Positions 27,305 to 34,975 of a DNA stretch of 64,000 bases are shown in pieces. A program made the translations under genes and the position numbers. Source of the DNA: CAWDMC01 sp963803295 (lineage in GTDB: Bacteria > Acidobacteriota > Terriglobia > UBA7540); the NCBI GenBank assembly GCA_963803295.1, contig CAWDMC010000025.1, positions 62,001 to 126,000 on the forward strand, read 5' to 3'. Below the pieces are notes generated by a model, which saw nothing but the letters and a program-made list of their open reading frames with translations, did no database searches and was not told where the DNA came from. The first letter of the stretch is position 1. Every line of letters starts with the position of its first letter.

Positions 27305-28780
27305 ATGAGTCCGTGGTTCTGGGTAGTGCTGGGGATAGCGGCGGGCGCAGCAGCGGTCTGGATCGCACTTGGCAGCCGACTGCGGGGGCTGGAAGGTAGT
27401 TTGCGCGAGGCGGAACACCGCGCCACATCGGCTGAGGCCACTTGCGAGGCGCTGCGATTGGAGGCGGAGAAGAACGGCAGGGAGATCGCGGCCTTGCACG
27501 AGAAGCTCGAAACCGAGCAGAAAGCACGATCGGCAGCTGAAGCCTTTGAAGAAGCGCAAAGAAGAAACCTGGAAGATCAGCGGCTTCTGCTAGAGGAGGC
27601 CCGAAGCAAGCTGGCGGAGACCTTTCGAGCGCTTTCGGGCGAGGTCCTGGGCGCCCAGAGTGAATCCTTCCTGCGTTTGGCCCAAGAGAAGTTCGGCACC
27701 CTACGGGCGGAGGCCCAGGGCGATCTAACACGACGGCAGGATGCCATAGGGGAGCTGGTGCGGCCGCTGGCCGAAGCCTTGCGATCCTACGATGAGGCAG
27801 TAAAACAGATCGAAGGTAATCGCCAGAACACCGAAGGCAGGTTCGAAAAACATCTGGAGCAGATGGGCGCCGGCCAGGAACAACTTCGGCAGGAGACTAC
27901 GAAGTTAGTGAATGCCTTGCGTGTTCCCCATGTCCGCGGGCGTTGGGGGGAAATCACCTTGCAACGCTTAGCGGAGCTCGCCGGCATGGTGGAGCACGTT
28001 GATCACGTTCAGCAAGGGACTATCACTTGGGAAGAGGGCTGGGTGCGGCCCGACATGATCATCAAACTGCCGAACGGCCGGGAGATCATTGTTGATTCGA
28101 AGGTGTCGCTTGATGCTTACCTCGATGCCCTGGACGCTCCCACCCTGGAACTGCGCCAGCAACACCTCAACCGTCACGCTACCCAGGTGCGGAACCACAT
28201 GGAGCGGCTTGCCTCAAAGGCTTACTGGGAGCGATTACCCAAAGCGCCTGAGTTTGTCCTGATGTTTCTCCCCGGCGACCCTTTCCTGGGCGCGGCTGCG
28301 GAGTGCGATTCGACCCTTATCGAAGATGGCATGAGGCGGCAGGTGGTAATTGCCACTCCCAGCACCTTGATCGCCCTGCTGCTGGCCGTACACCACGGCT
28401 GGAGGCAGGAGCGGCTGGAGGCGAATGCTCGCGCCATCAGCGATCTTGGCCGACAGTTATACGATCGCCTGGTGACATTCATCGGACATTTTCAAAACCT
28501 TGGCGGCGGACTGAATCGTGCTGTGAAGTCGTATAACGAGGCCGCCGGATCGCTCGAGAGCCGGTTGCTCGTCCCCGCACGCAAATTTCGCGATCTGGGT
28601 GCGGCCACCGGTGAAGAGATCGGGGAGATTGTGCCGCTCGAAATAGTACCCAGAGCCCTCAATGCTCCCGAAGCTGATCGAGCGATGCAGGCCGCCACTC
28701 CCACCAACCTCCCCCTGGATTTCACTCCTGCTCCGGCCAAAAGCTCCGAAGCGAATGGAGACCCGGGTGAATCGCGGTGA
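27305..28780 (+). CDS. rmuC: DNA recombination protein RmuC
   Basis: An N-terminal membrane anchor (residues 4-22) is followed by a long coiled coil (25-125) and the RmuC domain. Landmarks of that domain are LRVPHVRGRWGEITLQRLAE, MIIKLPNGREIIVDSKVSLD, FVLMFLPGDPFLGAA and TPSTLIALLLAVHHGWRQE. AAGGAG precedes the ATG. RmuC is a nuclease-like protein that limits inversions at inverted repeats. It sits directly after the helicase-nuclease gene, which fits a small DNA-repair cluster. Confidence 0.93.
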   Translation: MSPWFWVVLGIAAGAAAVWIALGSRLRGLEGSLREAEHRATSAEATCEALRLEAEKNGREIAALHEKLETEQKARSAAEAFEEAQRRNLEDQRLLLEEARSKLAETFRALSGEVLGAQSESFLRLAQEKFGTLRAEAQGDLTRRQDAIGELVRPLAEALRSYDEAVKQIEGNRQNTEGRFEKHLEQMGAGQEQLRQETTKLVNALRVPHVRGRWGEITLQRLAELAGMVEHVDHVQQGTITWEEGWVRPDMIIKLPNGREIIVDSKVSLDAYLDALDAPTLELRQQHLNRHATQVRNHMERLASKAYWERLPKAPEFVLMFLPGDPFLGAAAECDSTLIEDGMRRQVVIATPSTLIALLLAVHHGWRQERLEANARAISDLGRQLYDRLVTFIGHFQNLGGGLNRAVKSYNEAAGSLESRLLVPARKFRDLGAATGEEIGEIVPLEIVPRALNAPEADRAMQAATPTNLPLDFTPAPAKSSEANGDPGESR

Positions 28781-28902
28781 AGTTGGGATGCCAGGGCTTT
28801 CTGCTGAGGTTCGATGCACGTCATCAACAGCGCCAGTGCCGCACTGGATCAGGATCGACTAAGATTGGATAGGGGCAGTAAGATGATCGCCGAGGGTGGG
28901 CC

Positions 28903-28937
28903 AGAAACAAAATCGGGGATGCATCACTGCATCCCCG
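28903..28937 (-). terminator. Rho-independent terminator of the 12-codon unit
   Basis: Read on the minus strand, the arms CGGGGATGCA and TGCATCCCCG are perfect 10-base complements around a 4-base loop. They are followed by ATTTTGTTT. This is the clearest intrinsic terminator in the window and lies 25 bases after the stop codon of the 12-codon frame. Confidence 0.85.
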
Positions 28938-28961
28938 AGGGCAAATCTCTTTGTGGAGATC

Positions 28962-29000
28962 TTACCTCTTCTTTTTCTTAGCTGCTTTCTTGGCTGCCAT
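28962..29000 (-). CDS. 12-residue lysine-rich peptide, MAAKKAAKKKKR
   Basis: The frame is ATG, eleven more codons, then TAA. GAGAGGAGA lies just upstream of the ATG, promoter boxes lie at 29073-29101 and a strong terminator follows, so this is a complete transcription unit and not a gene fragment. Seven of twelve residues are Lys or Arg and the rest Ala apart from the initiator Met, like a single turn of a histone H1 or HU tail. It could bind nucleic acid or be a leader, or the RNA (about 160 bases) may be the active product with the frame as a by-product. No family can be named. Confidence 0.6.
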   Translation of the reverse strand: MAAKKAAKKKKR

Positions 29001-29043
29001 TCTATTCTCCTCTCTCTAACTTCTTTCGAAATCTTCCGCCAGT

Positions 29044-29062
29044 TGAACTGACGGAGCGCGTA
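29044..29062 (-). promoter_or_regulatory. Hairpin in the 5' leader of the 12-codon unit
   Basis: On the minus strand CCGTCAG and CTGGCGG pair over seven bases with one U-G pair and a 5-base loop (TTCAA). It lies close to the predicted transcript start and leaves the ribosome site free, so it more likely stabilises the RNA than blocks translation. Confidence 0.5.
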
Positions 29063-29072
29063 TTCACTCCCA

Positions 29073-29101
29073 TGTATAGAGACTGTGTAAGATCTTGTCA
29101 A
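29073..29101 (-). promoter_or_regulatory. Strong housekeeping promoter of the 12-codon unit
   Basis: On the minus strand TTGACA (29101-29096) and TATACA (29078-29073) are exactly 17 bases apart, close to the ideal sigma-70/SigA promoter. Transcription would start near 29066 and end after the terminator at 28903. Confidence 0.75.
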
Positions 29102-29716
29102 GAGGAAAGTGAATTTTAAGAACAAAAAAAGTAAAATTGATCTTCGTGACCCTGACTTGTGCCTCAACCGTTATCGATTCTCCTTCCGATCCAGATTTCG
29201 GATGGCCATTCGGTATGAATGTGGATGATGATGACGCACCGCTTCGCGTGTTTGACCATGCATCACAGTCGGTGCTCCGATTCCAAAACGCTCCGAGTTA
29301 GCCGCACCGGTCTTTTTTGATGGGGGCCGCGCGCGTGTACTTCCACTCGAAATTGCGACGGCGTATTCCTGTCCTAGTGGGTGGAACACATCCCTTCAGG
29401 CTTCGACACTCTCGGAAGGCAAACAAAGGCGGCCGTTCGGCTGCCGCGCTGCAAGGTGGGCTAACGTACCAGCGAAGCTGATCTCAGCTTTGCCTCCAGC
29501 GCGCCGAATGGGTGGGTCGCTTCGCTCAACTGGTCCTGAGTCGCTGGGAGTCACCAGGAGGACGAACTGACGGGAAGCCCATACCTTGCATCTAACCCTT
29601 CGCGTGCGGCCCTTCGTGCCAGAATGGTTTGGCCCGGGTATGATTTAATGCCCGGAGTTCTCCGAGGCGGTAGATGGGGTCGAGGCAAGGCGGCTGGTGG
29701 AAAGGAAGCGACATCG

Positions 29717-30808
29717 ATGCATTATAGGCGAGCGAATCTGGTAGGGACAGGATCTATCCGGCAGAGCAGGGCATCCGGATGCCGGGTAGCGGAAGGGATC
29801 GTCACGTTGATGGCGATTCTCGGGTTGGTCCTGGCGGTTAAGGTGGTGCTCGCCGCCGGCCCAGGCGATCCGGCGAACGGGCAGACATCAGGCGAGCCGC
29901 CACAGGGTCAGAACGAGCAGCAACCCCAGACCGTGATCCGGACAACCACGGCGGTGGTCGACGTCTACGCGGTAGTGGAAGACAAGCATCACCGCCTGAT
30001 CCCCGACCTGACCAAAGATTCCTTCTCTCTCGCTGAGGACGGTAGTCCCCAGGAGATTCGTTACTTCTCGAAGGCGACCGATACGCCGCTGACGATCGGC
30101 ATTCTGGTGGATACCAGCCCTAGCCAGCAGCGCGTCCTTTCTATCGAGCAGCAGCAGGCCAAAGCCTTCGTTGCCCAGGTGGTTCGTCCGAAGGACCTTG
30201 TATTCGTCATGCACTTTGACGTCGAATGCGAGCTTCTGCAGGATCTCACCGGGGAGCGTGCGCGTCTTGATAAGGCTATCGACGAGACCGTGATCAACGG
30301 CGGGGGTGGCGGTCCCATCCCGAGCACATTTCCCACCGGCTCCAATGCCGGCGCGACCCACCTCTACGACGCAGTCTATCTGGCTTCGGGAGACGTGCTG
30401 AAGAATGAGGTAGGGCGTAAGGTGATCATCATGCTAACCGATGGCGAAGATCAGGGAAGTAAGCTTAGGGTTGAGCAGGCGCTTGAAGCCGCCCAGAAGG
30501 CCAACGTGATGATCTATTCGATCGATATCAGCGATCGGATGTTCTATGGGAACCTGGGCTATGGCGGCGAAGACGTTCTGAAGAAGCTTTCCGAATCGAC
30601 CGGCGGCAGGGTCATCAAGGTTAATCGCCCCAAGGATGCCGAGGAGGCGTTCAATCAGATTGCGGCGGAGCTACGCACCCAGTACCTGCTGGGTTACGCC
30701 CCTACCAATACCCGCCATGACGGCGGTTATCGCAAGATCCAGGTAAAAGCGAATAAAGGCGAATACAAGGTGCAGGCCCGGCGGGGATACTATGCACCGG
30801 CCGAATAG
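29717..30808 (+). CDS. VWFA-related acidobacterial-type secreted protein, first of three
   Basis: The von Willebrand factor A fold carries the metal-site motif DTSPS in TIGILVDTSPSQQRVLSIEQ, and later the acidic loop MLTDGEDQG. Before it lies the DxFSLxEDGxPQEI strand region (SFSLAEDGSPQEIRYFSKAT), typical of this acidobacterial family. The C-terminal block YLLGYAPTNTRHDGGYRKIQ and ARRGYYAP is also characteristic. The ATG at 29717 follows GGAAGGAAGCG and yields an N-terminal membrane or signal segment (IVTLMAILGLVLAVKVVLA). Its role is unknown, perhaps surface binding. Two paralogues follow. Confidence 0.88.
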   Translation: MHYRRANLVGTGSIRQSRASGCRVAEGIVTLMAILGLVLAVKVVLAAGPGDPANGQTSGEPPQGQNEQQPQTVIRTTTAVVDVYAVVEDKHHRLIPDLTKDSFSLAEDGSPQEIRYFSKATDTPLTIGILVDTSPSQQRVLSIEQQQAKAFVAQVVRPKDLVFVMHFDVECELLQDLTGERARLDKAIDETVINGGGGGPIPSTFPTGSNAGATHLYDAVYLASGDVLKNEVGRKVIIMLTDGEDQGSKLRVEQALEAAQKANVMIYSIDISDRMFYGNLGYGGEDVLKKLSESTGGRVIKVNRPKDAEEAFNQIAAELRTQYLLGYAPTNTRHDGGYRKIQVKANKGEYKVQARRGYYAPAE

Positions 30809-30883
30809 GGTTTCGGGTAGAAGGGTGACGGACTGCGGAGCCGGTGTCAGGCCAGCAGCCAACTGTTAGCCGATCAACTGAAC

Positions 30884-31918
30884 TTATCGTGTTGGCGCAA
30901 AATACCCATTCCGCGTCTGGACATGATAGCCCTTCTCCACTGTCTTCAAAGCAACGGTGCGGAACCCGCCATCGCGGGCGGGGTTGGTTGAGACGTAGGC
31001 TAGGCTGTATTGGCTGCGCAGTTCGCGGGCGATCTCCTGGAAATCGGCGGCCATATCGCTGGCCTCGAAAGGAAAGAAGGTGCGGCCGCCAGTTTCGTCG
31101 GCGAACCGTTTCAGGACTTTGTCGCCCCGTTCTGGATTTTCGGGATTGCCGCTGTGATTGGTGCTGATGGCAAAAACTACCACTTCCGCCTTCTGCGCCA
31201 TGGCGAGGGCTTCCTCGCGGCTGTGCTGGCTCTGGTTATCAAGCCCGTCACTGATAAGGATCATCACCCGCCGTATGTAGGGCTGCGGCGTCGGGTCGAA
31301 GATCATCTTCTGCTTGCAGGCGAAGTAGACCGCATCATAAAGTCCGGTACCGCCACCGGCCTGTAGACTGCGGGTGGCTTCGGCCAGTTTCCCCGTGTCG
31401 TCCGTATAATCCTGCAGAAGCTGAGGCTCGACGTCGAATCCCACCACAAAAGCCTTGTCTTTGTCGGGACGAAGGGCGTCCTCCAGGAAATCGATTGCCG
31501 CTTCCTGCTCGAAGTGGAGACGCTCGCGAACGCTATTGCTGGTGTCAATCAGAACGCCGATGCGCAACGGCAGGTCAGTTTCACGGCTGAAGAAGCTGAT
31601 GGTTTGCGGTTTGCCGTCTTCGAACACGCGGAAATCGTTCTGATCGAGGTTGCCAACAACGTGGTCTTTCTTATCCTTCACCGTAAAAAGCAGGTTCACC
31701 AGATTCACCGGAACGTGGATCACCTGATCGGGTTTAGTTGAGTTAACGCCTGCGGGGGTGTTAGTGGCCTTCGTTTGAGGGCCCGGCTGGGCCTGTTGAT
31801 TCTGCGGGGATGGTGCGGGAGTGGGCGAGTTCTGTCCACAAAGCCGCTGAACATCTCCCTGATACGCCAAAATCACTCCCGCAATCGCCAAGGCGCCGCC
31901 AAACCAATACTTCTTCAT
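30884..31918 (-). CDS. VWFA-related acidobacterial-type secreted protein, second of three
   Basis: This protein has the same architecture as its neighbours: signal segment (GGALAIAGVILAYQG), linker rich in Pro, Gln and Asn, FRVFEDGKPQTISFFSRETD, then the metal site DTSNSV and ISDGLDNQS. It closes with YSLAYVSTNPARDGGFRTVA and RNGYFAP. The ATG at 31918 (MKKYWFGG) is chosen over the longer frame to give a normal signal peptide. It is on the opposite strand from the other two, so the cluster is not one operon. Confidence 0.88.
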   Translation of the reverse strand: MKKYWFGGALAIAGVILAYQGDVQRLCGQNSPTPAPSPQNQQAQPGPQTKATNTPAGVNSTKPDQVIHVPVNLVNLLFTVKDKKDHVVGNLDQNDFRVFEDGKPQTISFFSRETDLPLRIGVLIDTSNSVRERLHFEQEAAIDFLEDALRPDKDKAFVVGFDVEPQLLQDYTDDTGKLAEATRSLQAGGGTGLYDAVYFACKQKMIFDPTPQPYIRRVMILISDGLDNQSQHSREEALAMAQKAEVVVFAISTNHSGNPENPERGDKVLKRFADETGGRTFFPFEASDMAADFQEIARELRSQYSLAYVSTNPARDGGFRTVALKTVEKGYHVQTRNGYFAPTR

Positions 31919-32104
31919 AGTGTCGGGATCTCCCGTGTTCTCTCTGTCGAGTATAGAAAGCGACATAGGTGGCGTCAAGGAAGGCCCGGGGCGGTCTGCA
32001 TGCTGGCTCGCTGGTGGCCACACTGCCCGCACTCGGGATTGCCGACATTCGCTCGGGTTTGGAGTAAAATAGGGTTTCCGAATGTCAGAAGGTAAGGCAG
32101 GGAC

Positions 32105-33298
32105 ATGACGACACGAGAGGGCGGCGAAATGGACGGCACCAGGCGCGCGGTGGTACTTGCAAAGTATGTGATGGCCATCACGGGGATTGTGTTGCTGCCC
32201 GGCTTGGTGGTCGGTCCCGTGCTCTTGGCTCGCGGGCAGCAGACTTCAAACGCCACCCCGGCGGCAACTCAAGCCAATCCCGCACCTCCGTCTCAGGGAA
32301 TGGTGAAGATACCAGTGACAGTGAAGGTCGTGAACGTACCTGTGACCGTGTTGGATAGGAAGAGCGGCAAGCCGATTATCGACCTCTCACAGAATGATTT
32401 CCGTGTCTTCGAAGATGGCAAGCCGCAGAAAATCGGCTATTTCGTGCAGGGTTCACGCCCTCCCCTCCGTATTGGCTTGATCCTCGACACCTCGAACAGT
32501 GCCCGGCCCGCCTTAGAGTTTGAGAAGGACGCGGCGAGCGAGTTCGTCTTTGCGATGTTAAGGGGACGTAGCAGCAAAAACCAGATTTTCCTGCAGACCT
32601 TCGATTCCGCCAGCACCGTGCTGGTGGATTTCACCAATGACCCGGAAGCGTTGAACGAGAAGATCCGGATACTTAAGGCGGGAGGCGGGAAGGCGGTATA
32701 CGATGCCATGTGGACCGCTTGCAAAGACAAGATGCTCGCGACCGGACCGTCCGAGGAGACCCGGCGAGTGCTCGTGTTGATTTCCGACGGACTCGATGCG
32801 CAGAGCCACCACTCCTTCGACGAGGCCATTTCCATGGCTCACACCGCCGAGACGGCCATTTACGCTTTAGGGAACACGTCTTTTGGCTATGATAATCCGG
32901 GTGACAAAGTTTTGAGGGATATGGCGGAAGCAACAGGAGGTGCCGCCTTTTTCCCGCAATCTGAGAACCCTGGAACGGACCTCGCGACCGGTTATCTCTC
33001 ACACGGACAGATTGGCGAGACTTCGCAAAACAAGGGTCTGGGCGCCGAGACCGGCATCTTCTCAGCCACCCGGCTGATCCATTTGGCTGAGTCGCTCGAT
33101 GCGATTGGCGAAGAGCTGAACGAACAGTACAGCATCGGCTACACGCCAACCAACAGTATTCTCGACGGCAGTTATCGCACCATTCATGTGCAGGTCGATC
33201 GCAAAAACATCTCCATCCGCGCCAAACCCGGATACTTTGCTTTGGCTCAGATGCAGCAGCCGGCTCAGGGCCAGTCTTCGCCGCCAGGACAGCAGTAA
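32105..33298 (+). CDS. VWFA-related acidobacterial-type secreted protein, third of three
   Basis: A membrane or signal segment is near residues 20-40 (YVMAITGIVLLPGLVVGPVL). It is followed by FRVFEDGKPQKIGYFVQGSR, the metal site LDTSNSARPALEFE and ISDGLDAQSHHSFDEAISMA. The end is QYSIGYTPTNSILDGSYRTI and KPGYFAL, then a Gln/Pro/Ser tail. There is an insertion of about 30 residues before the last helix compared with its neighbours. It is divergent from the second gene, with about 190 bases between them. Confidence 0.88.
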   Translation: MTTREGGEMDGTRRAVVLAKYVMAITGIVLLPGLVVGPVLLARGQQTSNATPAATQANPAPPSQGMVKIPVTVKVVNVPVTVLDRKSGKPIIDLSQNDFRVFEDGKPQKIGYFVQGSRPPLRIGLILDTSNSARPALEFEKDAASEFVFAMLRGRSSKNQIFLQTFDSASTVLVDFTNDPEALNEKIRILKAGGGKAVYDAMWTACKDKMLATGPSEETRRVLVLISDGLDAQSHHSFDEAISMAHTAETAIYALGNTSFGYDNPGDKVLRDMAEATGGAAFFPQSENPGTDLATGYLSHGQIGETSQNKGLGAETGIFSATRLIHLAESLDAIGEELNEQYSIGYTPTNSILDGSYRTIHVQVDRKNISIRAKPGYFALAQMQQPAQGQSSPPGQQ

Positions 33299-33467
33299 TC
33301 CCACAGGATCTGCAGGATCAGTCTGGTTCTTGGAGCACTCTTTTACGGCTTGAGCTAAGCATGTACTGGGCGCGCCCCCTTTTGGCGTTGCCCAGGGCTG
33401 GGGTAGGCCGCCGCCCGCGACTCTCAAAGCCCCAGTTCACGCTCGGTTCACCTACTTGGAGGTGGCG

Positions 33468-34183
33468 GTGACAGCCACAGACGGTCTCGTTGAACTGCTC
33501 AAACACGCCCAGCTCATAGACTTGAGCCAGCCGCTCGAAGAGCACATGCCTAACTTCCCCACGCATTCGAAGTTTTTTCACACCCTGTGGGGCTCATACT
33601 GGCACGGCGACCGCTCATTGACTTATCAACTGGTGATGAATGAGCACAACGGCACGCACGTGGATGCTCCGGCGCACTTCATCAGCGACTCGAATCCGGA
33701 GGCCCACATCACCGTGGATCAACTCTCACTCAAGCAGTTGCTTGGCCGGGGCGTCCGAATCGACTGCCGTAGCTTCGCCGTCGGCCAGAGCCTTCCTCGA
33801 GATTTCGTCACGACCTGGGAAGCCACCATGGGGCGATCGCCGGGGGAGATATTGTACTGTTCAACTTCGGCTGGGACCAACGTTGGGCGCTGCGCCCGCA
33901 TAATCAGCGCTATGTCTCTGACTGGCCGGGTGTGAGCATGGAGGCAGCCCGCTACCTGGTCGAAAAGCGCGTCGCGGCGATTGGAGTCGATACCCTCTCA
34001 CCGGATAATCCGGAGGCCCTGCGGCTAACGCCGATCCACCCGGTAGTCCTCAAAGCCCAGGTGCTGATCATCGAGAACCTCTGCAATCTCGATCTGCTGC
34101 CCGACGTTTTCACTTTTCTGGCGCTGCCACTTAAGATCAAAGGCGGCTCGGGATCACCGATCCGGGCGGTGGCGCTAGTGTAG
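33468..34183 (+). CDS. Cyclase-family (kynurenine formamidase-like) metal hydrolase, with one frame break
   Basis: The motif NGTHVDAPAHF corresponds to the metal-binding HxGTHxDxPxH signature of the cyclase/arylformamidase family. The first frame ends in a nonsense tail after 33847. One base over it continues GDIVLFNFGWDQRWALRPHN, WPGVSMEAARYLVEKRVAAI and GVDTLSPDNPEALRLTPIHP to the stop. The break falls in a run of five G (33843-33847); six would restore the frame. GGAGG lies five bases before a GTG at 33468. The joined product of about 238 residues is a usual length. The substrate cannot be told. Confidence 0.82.
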
Positions 34184-34199
34184 AGCTGTAACGGAAACG

Positions 34200-34294
34200 G
34201 CGGTAGCCACGGTTGTTGTTCCCAACCGTGGTCTCTTCTCACGCCGCCGGGCAACCTACGGTTAATCAAAACACGAATTAACCGTGGCTACCGC
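34200..34294. repeat. Inverted repeat, 15-base arms
   Basis: GCGGTAGCCACGGTT (34200-34214) is repeated in reverse as AACCGTGGCTACCGC (34280-34294). Inside, CCAACCGTGG near 34221-34231 can also pair with the left arm, so two alternative hairpins are possible. It directly follows the cyclase gene. Confidence 0.65.
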
Positions 34295-34490
34295 GGAGGC
34301 CATACCTTGACAAAGCCTTTCCCGCGGCCTTGCCCGCCGCGTTCAAATCTGACAATATCAAGCACCTGGGGAATTCGATCCTCGGCCGCTGGTCCGGGAA
34401 TGAGGACGAGTTTCGATTTTTGTCGAATTTCGAGGTTCGAAATGTGGGGTCACAAGTAAACTGCGCCATTGCCGCGGTTGTATTCGCATT

Positions 34491-34551
34491 CGTCAGGGCA
34501 CGGCTTCAGCCCTGCCGCTAGAGCGTAGATGAGCGAGCGGCTTTAGCCGCT
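34491..34551. repeat. Two-part palindromic repeat, left copy
   Basis: Part A begins CGTCAGGGCACGGCTTCAGC and is a slightly imperfect palindrome. Part B, AGCGGCTTTAGCCGCT (34536-34551), is a near-perfect palindrome of 16 bases. The same A-spacer-B order occurs in reverse at 34750-34812, so the two copies face each other. Confidence 0.65.
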
Positions 34552-34749
34552 AAGGGAAGAAATGAAATCCGAAGGGCACGGCCACCAGGTTGGCACACTT
34601 TGCGCCGTCCCCTAATTTTGGAGAGCCGACTCTGTTTGTAAAGACCAAGGAACCGTTCATATCAGCAATGTTGCCCTGCCGGCTTAAGCGCATCTATCTG
34701 TTCGAGGCGTCCTCTGCGAGTGGGCGGCTGCTGATCGAAGATGTACCTC

Positions 34750-34812
34750 AGCGGCTAAAGCCGCTCTTTGGCGGCGATCTTTTCGGCACGGCTGAAGCCG
34801 TGCCCTGACGAA
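34750..34812. repeat. Two-part palindromic repeat, right copy, inverted
   Basis: Part B, AGCGGCTAAAGCCGCT, is at 34750-34765 and part A, GGCACGGCTGAAGCCGTGCC, at 34785-34804. Part A is a perfect 9-base stem. It is the reverse of the copy at 34491-34551. The pair with about 200 bases between resembles the REP-doublet organisation seen in other bacteria. Confidence 0.65.
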
Positions 34813-34880
34813 GGCGCCGTGCCCTGACGAAAATCAGCATGCCCTAACAAAAATTATCATGCCCGACGAAAAGCACCGCG
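34800..34880 (+). repeat. Degenerate tandem array of TGCCCTGACGAAA-like units
   Basis: Units beginning GTGCCCTGACGAA, GTGCCCTGACGAAAA, TGCCCTAACAAAAA, TGCCCGACGAAAA and GCGCCTGACGGAAA follow each other every 18-20 bases. The first unit is the end of the right palindrome, so the array may have grown by copying that end. Units drift and have no distinct spacers. Confidence 0.55.
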
Positions 34881-34975
34881 CCTGACGGAAAGCAAGCGCA
34901 GGCGTGAGCCAATTGACGTGCCAGGCGAATGCATTTGGTCATGACCTGCTATTCAACTCTTCTCTGGAGGCTTTC

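Larger units (their letters stand above)
28781..29716. other. Long intergenic region around a minimal transcription unit
   Basis: This stretch of more than 900 bases lacks an ordinary gene. At 28903-29101 it holds the promoter, 12-codon frame and terminator listed separately. In the rest (29102-29716) I see only unpromising open frames with no ribosome sites, and no tRNA or other RNA that I can name. Confidence 0.5.
34184..34975. other. Repeat-rich intergenic region
   Basis: This gap of nearly 800 bases has no credible gene. It contains three separate families of inverted or palindromic repeats and a degenerate tandem array, listed individually. A GGAGG close to 34976 belongs to ilvD. Confidence 0.6.

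Noticed and set aside
34800..34880. CRISPR array
   Set aside because: The units drift in sequence, are about 19 bases apart and have no unique spacers. No cas gene is present in the window.
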